In this document: positions 1 to 10,439 of the stretch, in pieces | Layout: each line of letters starts with the position of its first letter | How positions within the stretch are numbered: the first letter of the stretch is position 1 | Source: Pteria penguin | Lineage: Eukaryota; Mollusca; Bivalvia; Pterioida; Pteriidae | DNA: 64,000 bases | NCBI GenBank assembly: GCA_035048485.1 | Contig: CM068586.1 | Coordinates: 28,848,349-28,912,348 of the forward strand | Reading direction: 5' to 3' | Program-made: the position numbers and the translations under genes | The notes under the pieces: model-generated | Seen by the model: the letters and a program-made list of their open reading frames with translations, nothing else | The model's database searches: none | What the model was told of the DNA's origin: nothing

Positions 1-600
1 CTCAGGGTTATCGATGACTAAAATATCAGCAAGATATCTAGAGGTGTCATTGAACTTATCAATAAGGTCGAAACGTTTAGAGTCTCTCTCATAACTGTTA
101 AAAAATAAATCTTCTATAAGGGAAGCAGTTAGTGCCCATATGAATCCCAACGATCTGTTGATAAGTTTTGCTGTTAAATTGTACATGAATATTATTTATA
201 AAAATGTGATGGCATTACACAACTCAATACAACACCAATATTTATAATTATCATATTGTTTGTTAAAGAAAAACCCAGATGTAACTGAAGTACAGAGGTA
301 TTTACACTCTCTGTGGAAACACCGGCGTATGAAAGACAACAATTTGGTTGTGATTAAGTTATAAGATAAGAGAGGTATATGTGTCGAAAAATCAAAAGTA
401 GAAACGTTATTTGCCTCAAATTTCTCAAACGGAATTTTTCAATGACTTAGTTAGAATTTTTGATAGACCAAAAGTAATTGACGTTTCTATTGCTAAAGAC
501 AATTCTAGATAACATGGTCTTTAACTGCAGTAAGAGCGCAAGTGATATGTTTAGAAATCACAGTTGTAGATTAATGACTAGAAGTTGATATTAACGTGAT
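1..600 (-). mobile_element. PLE family B reverse-transcriptase fragment (degenerate)
   Basis: On the minus strand, broken reading frames give RT palm pieces: a QQIVGI.MGTNC stretch around 130-170, then SYERDSKRFDLIDKFN, and the catalytic region reading RYLADIL where RYLDDIL is expected. It is the inverted counterpart of about 37780-38320, where the motif is YPDD. Frameshifts and stops rule out function. It continues past the left edge of the window. Confidence 0.7.
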
Positions 601-650
601 TTTTATGGATTTTTGTGTAATTTGGGAAGCCAATTAATTGTTGGAATGTA

Positions 651-887
651 AAGAAGATGGATAAATCCAAACCATAAGTCCGAAAATTATGAAACCAGAG
701 GACATACAAAATCAATGAAAATGAAAACTAAGTGGAAAATAACAAAATATGTCTACTTGAAGAGCATGTGAACCCCTATTATTGAGTGAGATCAGGTTCC
801 CGGGGAGAGTGAGCGTCTCCTGCTTGCTTGCAACACCTGTCACGTATATCCAGTAGAAAGAGTGAAATCGTGTAAATTCCATATAAA
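651..887 (-). repeat. PLE family A 3'-terminal (UTR) fragment
   Basis: A 237-bp copy of a sequence found about ten times in the window. In element sense it runs from GGAATTTACACGATTT through the CCCCGGGCACCTGATCTCAC core to TTTATCCATCATCTTTACAT. Elsewhere it directly follows PLE-A RT sequence (5880-6125, 32573-32800, 50797-51090), which identifies it as that element's 3' end. Here it is inserted within PLE-B sequence. Confidence 0.75.
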
Positions 888-959
888 GATCATTTAATTT
901 AATTTCGTTTAAATTAAAGTCACAAATAGCTTTACAATGATCAGATAGGATTTTGTCTT

Positions 960-1265
960 TAAACAATGGGGGTTCAACATACGTAGACGTAGAGTTTAGT
1001 TCCGTTTTAAGAACTGTAATAATGTATATTTTTCAAACAATGATAAAAGAATTAGCTGCTTTGTCAGCAGGTACGAAGACATACGTATTATGTAAATCAG
1101 CCGTTTTCTTTTTTGTAGACTGGACTGGTACATAATGTGGCTGTTTGAATAAATGGGGATTAATTGTAAACTTTTGGATGCGAATATCGATATTTTTCAG
1201 ATTTTACTTTTCAAGTCATTCAAGGCATGTATTTTCACACCTTCTATTTACACCATCGTTTACAA
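960..1265 (-). mobile_element. PLE family B N-terminal/linker fragment (degenerate)
   Basis: Inverted counterpart of 37330-37625. On the minus strand it encodes broken pieces of the region between the CxC motif and the RT fingers in PLE-B (compare 31500-31810). It is separated from the 1-600 fragment by the inserted PLE-A 3' end. No intact frame. Confidence 0.6.
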
Positions 1266-1277
1266 TAAGTGTTTAAT

Positions 1278-1560
1278 GTAAAGATGATGGATAAATCCAA
1301 ACCACAAGTCCAAAAATCATAAATAGGACATACAAAATCAGTGAAAATGAAAAACAAATGGAAAATAACAAAATATGTCTACTTGAAGAGCATATGTGAA
1401 CCCCTGTGATGGAGTGAGATCAGGTGCCCGGGGAGAGTGAGCATCTCCTGCTTGCTAGCAACACCCGTCACATATACCCCGTAGAAAGAGTCAAATCGTG
1501 TAAATTCCATATGTATTTATATATGGAGAAGTCGAAGTAGGTAACCTTCTAGTATGCTTC
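1278..1560 (-). repeat. PLE family A 3'-terminal fragment
   Basis: A nearly full copy of the PLE-A 3' end including the GGGCACCTGATCTCAC core (minus strand). No RT sequence is attached on its 5' side; after 1560 the sequence changes to unrelated DNA and then Gypsy leader. Confidence 0.75.
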
Positions 1561-1621
1561 TTCAACAGCATCCAGGCATTTGGTGAAATTTATCCTGGAA
1601 GGTAATCTATACTTTGGTCTA

Positions 1622-2290
1622 AGCCATTATTAACAAATTCCAGAGGACAGCTTATATCGAACCTATGACATCATACTATGAAATTATTTTAAATATCATT
1701 TATATAATTATGTATTTACCTACACTACAGTGAACGCTGAATACTCTGTATATATTAAGATCGTACCGTTTAATAAATAGGGAGTGACAGAATTACTTCA
1801 GCTTTACTAGTTGAAATGATGTGATTGGAAATTTCATAAACGATCTTTTCATTGTGCTTTAAATATATTTTGTAATGCCTTGGTCTAAGTTGTTCATAAT
1901 ATTAACCAGTGGTTAAGCTGAATGTTAAATCTATGCTACATTCATTGCTTTTATTCAAGTTGTAATGTTCTGATTTATACTAGAGTTATCTTGCTTTGGC
2001 CACATGTCTCAACCCGTATTTGTATATCGGTTATTATTTTGTATGTTATCAGTATTAAGTTCCAGAATAAAGAGTTCAGATAAACTAAATTTCGGCTTTC
2101 ATTTTCCTAAGTTTCCAAGAGAAGAACTATAATAAGAACACGTCATTTGGCAATGAGAGAAAATAATATGGCAAGTAACTTAATTATAGTCCCTTTCCCT
2201 CCGTTCGATTACGAATAAATTGAAGCAAACGCTGGTCCCAGGTGGCAGAAATATGTCGATCGCCCAGAGAATTTGTTGGCTTAAAACTGA
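1622..2290 (+). other. Presumed Gypsy LTR/leader region
   Basis: This stretch precedes the gag frame and recurs inverted at about 36313-36965. Features fitting an LTR retrotransposon are an AATAAAGAGTTCAG segment near 2068 and a TTGGCAATGAGAGA stretch near 2146 that resembles a Gypsy primer-binding region. I could not find a second LTR copy downstream, so the LTR boundaries are uncertain. Confidence 0.35.
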
Positions 2291-3333
2291 ATGATGACGC
2301 TCATAAAAGAGCTTTACTACAGCACCTACCCGGTGAAAAAGTATATGACATATGATGCAGAAAAAGGCACAAGTGGGGATTCGTATGACGAAACAAAAGC
2401 CTTACCCTTAAAATACTTCGAACCTAACAAAAATATACAAATGGAAGTGTACACTTTCAGGAAGTATAAACAATCGCAAGACCAATCCTTTCATGAGCAC
2501 GTGACAGAACTAAGGCGACTGGCCAAATCATGCCAAGTTGCTTATGTTGAGCACGAAATCTTTTTGCAAGTTATACAACACAATCGATCAAACTGCTTAC
2601 GACAAAGGGCATTGCGTGAACCAGATAAGTCACTCGACGACATTTTGATGCTAGGAAGGATCCTAGAAATTGCCGATCAGCATGCCTCAACAATTGAAAG
2701 AGAATTACAGCAGCCCGTCACAAACTGAGCCACGGGGGTACGGGTCCGAAACAGAATAACCCAAAACACAATCGCAGACACAATAGATTGCATGGTACAC
2801 AAGAGTAAGTTTTGTCACAATACTTGTCATGAAACAAACAACAGGAAACAAGGACGTCCAAAGGGTACTAAATGCTCGAGTTGTGGAGAAAACTTCCGCA
2901 TCGTGGACCGTGCCCAGCAAAAGGACAAACATGCAATTACTGTAAAAACCACTTTGAGAAGGTTTGCAGGTCAAAAAGCCAAATTTCAAACAACACAAAA
3001 GAGAATGGAAAAGTTATCTAGAAATAAGCAGATAACACCAGCACCTCAGACGAAGAATATATGTTCTTAATAACAACAGAAAACAATGTTGCAAATGGAG
3101 ACGCATCACCTACAACAAATATTAAACTGAACTATAAATGGTGTGGAATGATGATTGATACTGGAGCAATTGTTAATATCCTAGATCAAAAAAATATACC
3201 CATCAGATTCACTTTCCAAATTAACCTCTCCATATTCCCCACTGACTGTCCGGCATACAATATCATGTCAGAACGGCCATCCACTGTTTACTTTAAATCC
3301 TGTGATGCCAAGTTAAACGGCAAGCTCCTCTGA
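2291..3333 (+). pseudogene. Gypsy-type (Metaviridae) gag-protease fragment
   Basis: Gag is open from 2291 to 2728 (145 residues) with retrotransposon-gag words such as SFHEHVTELRRLAKSC and RQRALREPDKSLDDIL. The nucleocapsid region (2792-3030) holds CSSCGENF and, after a one-base frame change, a second Cys-rich knuckle. The aspartic protease start (3061 onward) shows MIDTGAIVNILD, the DTGA active-site motif. The frames are interrupted by stops and shifts, and there is no RT, RNase H or integrase: homology stops near 3333-3360, where Tigger sequence begins. An inverted, longer-degraded copy is at 35155-36312. Dead remnant. Confidence 0.85.
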
Positions 3334-3344
3334 TTTGGATAACA

Positions 3345-3993
3345 AATTGGCCCAGAAAGCGGGATGTTTTTCGTCCTTTTCCCCTTAAATCAGGCGAATA
3401 ATGCGTCCTCGACATTCATATGTGTCCCTATGACGCTTTCTTTGCGGAGACATGGAAGGCGATTTATAAGTTTGCAAAATTATATCACGGCTTTTAATTA
3501 TTGTATCAGTGTATTTTTGGGAATACCAAAATCCGCCGCTATGTCCTTCTTTGCCATTTTTCCTTCATTAACTTTAACAATGATTTGATATTAAGTTTCT
3601 AACGTTATCGCTTTGCGTTTCCTAGATGGAGAATCCATTACCAAGCTTAAAACATCCACTCCAAAGTAAGATAAAGACCAGTAAGACTGACGCGCTTTTG
3701 TTTGTCAAACAATTATTTCCTCAAATCTGAATTTTGGTGACAAACAAGTTAACTAATCACGTAATTGTAGTAATCACCGGTGATCAATTCGTAATAATAG
3801 TATTTAGGAAGAAATTAAACCAAGGGGGACAACGAGTTTAGTCCGCAATATGCATCGGTTCGTACTTTTGAAATTCGCTAAAAACGAAAAAAATTCCATA
3901 TCTTTACATAAAGACAAGGTCGGGGAATTCACCTTGGTTCGTAATAAGCATAATTTTTAATAAACGTGTTCGCTGTATGTGGAGTTTACTGTA
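3345..3993 (-). mobile_element. Tigger/pogo-type DNA transposon 5' fragment
   Basis: On the minus strand it starts with a CAGTAAACTCCACATACAG terminal sequence flanked by TA, then encodes a degraded CENP-B-like N-terminus with MDSPSRRRKAIT-like sequence, DIAADFGIP-type helix-turn-helix residues and DALFAWFK-type residues (clearest in the inverted copy 34548-35150). The catalytic DDE domain is absent; the fragment is fused to Gypsy protease sequence. Confidence 0.65.
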
Positions 3994-3995
3994 TT

Positions 3996-4137
3996 ATTCA
4001 TAGGGGTTCACATATGCTCTTCAAGTAAACATATTTTGTTATTTTCCACTTGGTTTTCATTTTCACTGATTTTGTATGTCCTCTGGTTTCATGATTTTCG
4101 GACTTATGATTTGGATTTATCCATCATCTTTACATAA
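3996..4137 (+). repeat. PLE family A 3'-terminal fragment (short)
   Basis: The last ~140 bp of the PLE-A 3' end, from AGGGGTTCACATATGC to TTTATCCATCATCTTTACAT, abutting the Tigger terminus. The same junction is found inverted at 34407-34547. Confidence 0.75.
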
Positions 4138-4149
4138 AAAAACATTTTC

Positions 4150-4780
4150 AAATTATTATCCATACAGAAAACAATGACAAACAGGCTCTTCGAATACAGA
4201 AGTCATAAGATTATAAATAGTAAAATTGTCATGGAATTAATATCAATATGAAACATATTAAGTGGAATCAACATGAGCCAACCGTGTTCTGACCTGAAAG
4301 TAAGCTAAGGTCTCTGATATGTAGGAGTCCGAACTAGCGATCGGAGAGGAAGAGATTCAGGACCTTGTCTCCTCTGAAAAGGTTTAAACAATATTCGTCA
4401 ACGAGTCCCTACCGCCGTGTAAGTCGCGATGTAACACTCTTCGAAAAGTCAGAATAGGGCTTTAGAGGGACCCAATACAAGGTTTAGTCTTTGTGGTGAT
4501 CTCAGGGTCATACTTTCGATGTAACTATTTTAATTCCGATAAGACCGTGATGAGAGATTCCGCTGGATACAACCTGCTGAACACCAGGATGCCTCGTTTG
4601 TTTAAATGAAAACTCTGAATAAAATCTGTAGAATTTTTTTAATGTTTTTGAAATTAACGGTATCTGTAATCTGAGTCAAAACATTTTTATACGTCCGTGC
4701 GCTGTGGGTCGTTGGGTTTGTTCCTACCTTGATAACACGATACTAACCACACCGTTTAGGGTAGGACTAAAGTAGTACAC
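4150..4780 (-). mobile_element. PLE family B C-terminus and 3' region
   Basis: Inverted counterpart of about 33780-34400. The minus strand encodes broken remains of the C-terminal extension that follows the RT in this family (KFYRSYSE, ALGPS-like words), then a 3' region with the GACCTGAAAGTAAGCTAAGG segment. That 3' region also recurs at 55500-55647 plus 57160-57425. Non-functional. Confidence 0.65.
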
Positions 4781-4844
4781 TTATTCTTTTTGGCATCAGG
4801 ACGAACCCTATTGTATTTCAATATCAAGGTCAAAGGTTAAAATA

Positions 4845-5070
4845 AACATAGAACAATGTATACCTTTTAATTTTGTGTACCATATGCACATTTCTACAAC
4901 TTATGTCTCTTCAGTGATGCTCCTGGCCAAATGATAGGAATTCTCATAATATATAAAGATTTGAAGAGCAGTGTTGAAAGCAAAACGACCGAAAAGTGAA
5001 CGAAAGAATCTACCTAAGGACAGAGATATGCATGAGGGAGATACTCCTTAGTTTTTGAGTGATTTACTTA
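4845..5070 (+). repeat. Dispersed ~230-bp repeat unit
   Basis: Carries the recurrent words ACTTATGTCTCTTCAGTGAT and GAGGGAGATACTCCTTAG. Other copies are 6836-7045 (-), 33475-33690 (-), 35797-35968 (-, truncated), 38935-39165 (+) and 6466-6545 (+, partial). Here it joins directly to PLE-A RT at about 5071. Confidence 0.7.
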
Positions 5071-6125
5071 TATTTTTGTGGTGTTTGGACGAATGATTTT
5101 TCAACAAATTGTCGGCATTCCAATGGGCACTAACTGTGCCCCGCTTCTGGCTGACATATTCCTTTACTCATACGAAGCTGAATTCATTCAGTCCCTGCTT
5201 TCGCAAGGAAAGAAACAATTGGCTCTTGGCTTCAATTTCACTTACAGATATATAGATGACTTGCTATCAATTAATAATCCTTCATTCGGGATGAACTTAG
5301 CATCATCTATCCAAGTGAACTGGAGGTCAAAGAAACCAAAGAAAGTAGTAATTCTACTTCGTATTTAGATATTATGTTGTCTTACAACATCTCACCCTAT
5401 GACAAACGTGACGATTTCAATTTCGCTATCACAAACTTTCCTTTCATAAGTAGCAACATTCTATCATCGCCCGCATACGGTGTCTTCATATCTCAGATAA
5501 TACGTTATTCCAGAGCTTGTTCAAATTACGATGACTTTGTTCTGAGGGCTAGACGACTTTCAGATAAGCAACCACGGTTATATATGTGCTAGACTAGCAA
5601 CGTCACTGAGGAAGTTCTTTGGTCGTTACGAGACTCTAATTACACAAGAGTTCGATTCCCGGGTTGCCCCACTGTGTTTAAGAGGTTGGTAACCTCCTGC
5701 CTCCATGTTGCGATATAACTGAAAAATTGTTGAAAGCGACGTAAAACACCAAATCCACCACCACCACCACCACTAATTACACAAGATGATATCTCGTTAT
5801 CCAGACTTTTAAATGATATTCTGGACTGAGAACTATTCCGATCATTTTACACAGATTTGACACCTTCCATACAAGGTTACCTATTTCGACTTCTCCAAAT
5901 ATAAATATATATGGAATTTACACGATTTGACTTTTTCTACTGGGTATATGTGACGGGTGTTGCTAGCAAGCAGGAGATGCTCACTCTCCCCGGGCACCTG
6001 ATCTCACTCTATCATAGGCGTTTACATATACTCTTCAAGAAGACATATTTTGTTATTTTCCACTTGGTTTTCATTTTCACTGATTTTGTGTCTTCTGGTT
6101 TCATGATTTTCTGATTTATCCATCA
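5071..6125 (+). mobile_element. PLE family A RT C-terminal part with 3' end, SINE-interrupted
   Basis: Frames at 5078-5368 and 5374-5592 give FQQIVGIPMGTNCAPLLAD, then SYEAEFIQSLL, RYIDDLLSINNP (catalytic YIDD), YDKRDDFNFAITNFPF and YGVFISQIIRYSRACSNY. This is the palm-to-thumb part of a Penelope-like RT. One frameshift lies near 5360. The C-terminal tail resumes after a SINE insertion (5649-5772), and the PLE-A 3' end follows at 5880-6125. There is no downstream GIY-YIG domain, which fits the family arrangement with an N-terminal endonuclease. The element is 5'-truncated. Confidence 0.85.
5649..5772 (+). repeat. 5'-truncated SINE with 13-bp target-site duplication
   Basis: The insert begins at a tRNA box-B-like sequence (GTTCGATTCCCGG), continues to GAAAGCGACGTAAAACACCAAA and ends in a (CCA)n tail. 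It is flanked by exact CTAATTACACAAG copies at 5636-5648 and 5773-5785. The uninterrupted PLE-A tail is seen in the inverted copy near 32850-32880. Confidence 0.85.
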
Positions 6126-6129
6126 TGTT

Positions 6130-7020
6130 TACGTTACTAAATTTGATGACTGAAAATCTGAAGTATATATTTCGTGTCAGTACAAAAGCACTGAAACCTA
6201 GACTTATGATGCCTCGTGACCTATCAGTCCACCAGCAATGACACCGGCCTAGTGGTTATAAAAGAAAAAAGAGGAGTTACCGGCTCAGTTATGTGGCAGA
6301 AGTCACCATGGAGCCACACAATACATGAACACAAATAATATAAAAGAACATTTAACACATTACAAAAATATTTGATTGTAGTGCAATTACGATACCGACT
6401 TAGGACGGTCATTTAATTTGACAAAAGCCAAACAAATGGTGTGGTTAACCGGTTTACGGGCCCACCTTATAATAAATATGGAACATATATGCCTTTTACT
6501 TTTGTACAACATATGCGCATTTCGACAACGTATGTCTCTTCAGTGACATATCAGTCCACCAGCAAAGTCATTTAGGAGCAAAAATACAAAAATTTTGAGA
6601 TTGCATTTTTAAACAACGTACAGACCAACCTGTTTATGCTGAAGCTTAAACTTTGCACTCTTATTTCCCATGACTGGTGATGAACACTTTTGATTCTCCA
6701 GTCATATCTGCAAAGTCAAAGTGCTTATGTCACTAAGAGTCTTTGTGTCCAGGCCATAACTTCATAAGTCTAGTTTTCAGTGCTTTCGTACTGACATTAA
6801 ATATATATACTTCAAATTTTCAGTCCTCAAATTAAGTAAATCACTCTAAAACTAAGGAGTATCTCCCTCATGCATAGCTCTGTCCTTAGATAGATTCTTT
6901 GGATCACTTTTCGGTCAGTTTGGCTTCAACACTGCTCTTTATATTTTCATATATTTTGAGAATTCCAATCATTCGGCCACGAGAATTCACTGAAGAGAAA
7001 TAACATGGTGCACAAAATTA
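6130..7020. repeat. Left edge of synthetase block 1 (direct repeat of 38808-39300)
   Basis: From ACTAAATTTGATGACTGAAA onward this matches 38808 onward in the same orientation, including the GAAGTATATATTTCGTGTC stretch and the CTTTGCACTCTTATTTCC stretch. Two blocks absent from the other copy are about 6246-6470 (unidentified) and a short run near 6550-6640. It contains dispersed-unit pieces at 6466-6545 and 6836-7020. No gene seen. Confidence 0.6.
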
Positions 7021-7440
7021 AATGGTATATATGTTCTATATTTATTTTTACACCTTGTAGGGAAGCAAGGTCATATCTCTAAGGACAAGATCACAGTGTA
7101 TATAATGGCTAAATCATTGTCCATAGTTGTTTACCCCTCACCCGAATTAATGAAAATTGCCGAAATTGTTGCCCAGAACCCAATGATGTGCCATGATCTT
7201 GTCGCAAATTCAAATTTGCAGGATCAAGGTCACAATCCAAATGATGGGTAAATTTTGTCCACGGATTTGAATAATATGTCATATGGCCCTGAATAATAGG
7301 CAAAGGGGGAATGATTCCACACTTTCAAATTTCATCAAACTAAGCGACGGACGTATAATGCCACGCTAGGCGTTGCTCTTGATTTTGTTTTTAATGGAAG
7401 ACAAAAACGCTGGTACAGACTATAGGAATCGAAAGAGAAA
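7020..7440. repeat. ~145-bp tandem repeat array (two units) and block-1 flank
   Basis: Words such as GATCACAGTGTATAT (near 7090) and GTCACAATCCAAATGATGG (near 7228) recur about 145 bp apart, with TTGTTGCCCAGAACCCAATG between them. The same array borders block 2 (39290-39970) and, with more units, block 3 (57480-58110). The flank GACGTATAATGCCACGCTAG at about 7345 is shared with about 39928. Confidence 0.65.
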
Positions 7441-7443
7441 TAC

Positions 7444-7532
<89 letters not shown>
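7441..7532. repeat. (TA)n microsatellite
   Basis: About 90 bp of nearly pure TA dinucleotide. Any frame through it encodes alternating Tyr-Ile and is not a gene. Confidence 0.97.
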
Positions 7533-7533
<1 letters not shown>

Positions 7534-7852
7534 TTTATTGGGAGCCTTGTCCATTATGTTATAAGAAAATAAATGGAAATACAGTCATTTTATTACTGTT
7601 CTTAAAAGCTTTGAAGTTGAATTAACATAATTTGTTTCGATTAGCTCTGTGGGGAACTAAGTATAACTAATAATATACATGTATATTGATTGAGGAATGC
7701 TAGAGGATACTTACACTTGTTAATATCATTGTGTGGAAATAAATAATGAAGCAGGACCTTTTTCATCAAAATACGTATTTGTATGGTTTACGAGCGTTAT
7801 GCAGAGGTGTTTCGTGCTTGTTAAAATATAAGTCAAATCAACATTTAATCCT

Positions 7853-8597
7853 TTAATACGAGATAAAATGACACAATATAGTTTGAATATATTTATTACA
7901 CAATTACACAATATTTTGACGGGTCAACACTTTACATCATATGGTTTGGAAGTTAACGGCCACAGATAATGATATTGGGAGACCGGAAAACTGACCGCAA
8001 AGTATACAACTTATGGGCAGGCCAGGTGTCCCTCCGACACACGAAGTATACGAAACACCGATCATGCAGAATGAAAAGGTGAGATCACAAGACCCACCCT
8101 TAACTGCCCGATATCTACCCCTTCCCCGTCTGTAACAGACGGATGATGCCAGCCACTCCCAATCTGCACGGACTGAGAAGTTTGTCCCCTCTGGCACACA
8201 GAGGACGACATGGCAACAATGTATTATATCCAGCCTTTTATTGGCACCGTCCTGGACTTCCTACTGCACGGCAGGTAGGTCTCTATTAATAATCTGGGCT
8301 GGATGGGCCTATAGATCTATGTCGGTCTCCCAGAATCACGCCAGATGCTGTGACAAAGAATGAAATAACACTCATTAGTAATGCTATATCATTTTTAAAA
8401 AAAGATACTTACTAAAAGTTATCTAGTGAAATTTGAATTTGATACATGATTAATTAAAAGTCAGATACACCTGTTTAAACATTATGAGGGATTCAATATT
8501 ATACAAATACGATAACAGAGTTATAATGTCCTTTGGTAAATCCGCTGAATATGATGAATCCGATACACAAAGATGAGTCTAACGCATGTATTGTTCG
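7853..8597 (-). repeat. Ngaro split repeat B2 (3' terminus)
   Basis: 745 bp matching B1. The low-coordinate edge (TTAATACGAGATAAAATGAC at 7853) is the 3' end of the element. Confidence 0.9.
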
Positions 8598-8775
8598 TAT
8601 GGAATGCACACACGGTCTAAATGATCTCAGATACGTTCATGAAAAGTCCAAGAGTAAGACGGATTCCATCTCTGATCTCATCTCGGTAGCAATATATCCC
8701 TCATCCAATGGATGGCAGCAATAGACAAAACTCAAAGCAGAATCAGGTTCTAAAAATTGGATGGGTGGGTGGGAT

Positions 8776-8970
8776 TTGGCGCTCGCTCAAAATTATTGTC
8801 AGGAATGAAGCAGTAGACGCTATGACGTCACATATCATTGTTTCACAAACACCAATCAAATAACAGTATATATACCCCGGCATTTATGTAACTTAAATGG
8901 ACGACGGGAGGGAAGTCTCACTATTTTACTCGCATTAAATTGGATTACCAGATATCACTATTATTCCTTA
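8776..8970 (-). repeat. Ngaro split repeat A2 (internal)
   Basis: 195 bp, directly adjoining B1 on its 5' side, as required if B1-A2 represents the joined element ends. It is followed by a 178-bp non-repeated spacer (8598-8775) before B2. Confidence 0.9.
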
Positions 8971-9698
8971 TTAATACGAGATAAAATGACATAATATAGT
9001 TAAGTTTGAATATATTTATTACACAATTACACAATATTTTGACGGGTCAACACTTTACATCACATGGTTTGGAAGTTAACGGCCACAGATAACGATACTG
9101 GGAGACCGGAAAACTGACCGCCAAGTATACAACTTATGGGCAGGCCAGGTGTCCCTCCGGTACACGAAGGTTACGAAACACCGATCATGCAGAATGAAAA
9201 GGTGAGATCACAAGACCCAACCTTAATTGCCCGATATCTACCCCCTCCCCGTCTGTAACAGACGGATGATGCCAGCCACTCCCAATCTGCACGGACTGAG
9301 AAGTTTGTCCCCTCTGGCACACAGAGGACGACATGGCAACAATGTATTATATCCAGCCTTTTATTGGCACCGTCCTGGACTTCCTACTGCACGGCAGGTA
9401 GGTCTCTATTAATAATCTGGGCTGGATGGGCCTATAGATCTATGTCGGTCTCCCAGAATCACGCCAGATGCTGTGACAAAGAATGAAATAGCACTCATTA
9501 GTAATGCTATATCATTTAAAAAAAGTATAGTTACTAAAAGTTATCTAGTGAAATTTGAATTTGATACATGATTAATTAAACATTATGAGGGATTCAATAT
9601 TTTACAAATACGATAACAGAGTTATAATGTCCTTTAGTAAGTCCGCTGAATATGATGAATCCGATACACAAAGATGAGTCTAACGCATGTATTGTTCG
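8971..9698 (-). repeat. Ngaro split repeat B1 (internal)
   Basis: 728 bp matching B2, with a ~21-bp deletion near 9579 relative to B2 (the segment at about 8459-8480) and scattered substitutions. Its outer edge TTAATACGAGATAAAATGAC abuts A2. Confidence 0.9.
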
Positions 9699-9734
9699 AG
9701 TACATGAGCGAGTCTCTACCCGCTCACCCATTAT

Positions 9735-10379
9735 TTATGGAATAGGATGTATCGTTTGATTCGAAGTAAGAAAACATTCTAATCCACTTTTGATTGTTTG
9801 GAGGAAAATCGAGTTCCCCGCATCTGATAGATGTGTGCCGTCGTGGCGGTATAAGTGGAACTGTCTTCCGACTATTTTTGGATGACGTAGCAATCTTCCT
9901 TGCAAATTTATGATTAATATTTTGACCTTTGAATTAATTTGTTTCCTGGATTTTTCTACCATTGCTGGCTTTCTTGCGCCATGCCAATAGCATCTGGGTA
10001 GCATCGTTGACCACACAAGAGTTAAATTAGGTAACAGCACGTGAAGACGGTTTAAGCTACTTTCAATGTCATTTAGTAGATCAAGTGATTTCTTTGATGT
10101 TAAATCGTTTGATCCTAGGTGGATCATTAGAACATTGGGAGGTGGGCGTGTGAGAAGTAGAGAGTTAATGTTTTTATCAAATTCGGCCCATATCATATTC
10201 GTATAACCAAACCAGGAAATGGTTGCGCCAAGATATTGGAGACCGAGGGATAGACCGCCTGGCTGTGACCGAGCATGAATATTAGCCCAACGGATTATCG
10301 AACACCCAATTATCCAGATGATCTGCTGACCTAAAATAATAACTTGTGAAATGTAAGAGCATAATGACATAAACATCAT
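9735..10379 (-). CDS. Ngaro-encoded SGNH/GDSL-type hydrolase
   Basis: An intact 214-residue frame as the last ORF before B1. Block I reads WIIGCSIIRWA (serine present, usual GSS/GDS changed to GCS), block III is MIHLGSNDLT (GxND) and block V is RHDGTHLSDAGN (DxxH). These supply Ser, Gly, Asn and Asp/His of the SGNH fold. Hydrolase ORFs of this kind are known in Ngaro elements, where their role is unproven (esterase/lipase-like activity is presumed). The N-terminus is short and hydrophobic (MMFMSLCSYISQVIILGQQ), so the true start may be the WIIG region or a fused upstream exon. It is one of only two open frames in this element. Confidence 0.8.
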   Translation of the reverse strand: MMFMSLCSYISQVIILGQQIIWIIGCSIIRWANIHARSQPGGLSLGLQYLGATISWFGYTNMIWAEFDKNINSLLLTRPPPNVLMIHLGSNDLTSKKSLDLLNDIESSLNRLHVLLPNLTLVWSTMLPRCYWHGARKPAMVEKSRKQINSKVKILIINLQGRLLRHPKIVGRQFHLYRHDGTHLSDAGNSIFLQTIKSGLECFLTSNQTIHPIP

Positions 10380-10439
10380 TGATATCTATCTAGGTACACG
10401 CATACACAAAGTCAACTGAAAAACCTAAACTGAACTGAA

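Noticed and set aside
2291..3333. A complete, active Gypsy retrotransposon
   Set aside because: Only gag and the start of protease remain, with frame errors; RT, RNase H, integrase and a second LTR are missing.
5911..6114. Recurrent small frame containing GVASKQEMLTLPGHLISL (also 712-966 and 50780-51025)
   Set aside because: It lies in the PLE 3' end, follows the RT stop, shifts frame between copies and has no domain; treated as untranslated DNA whose nucleotide core is conserved.
7373..7564. Frame encoding repeated Tyr-Ile
   Set aside because: Translation of the (TA)n microsatellite.
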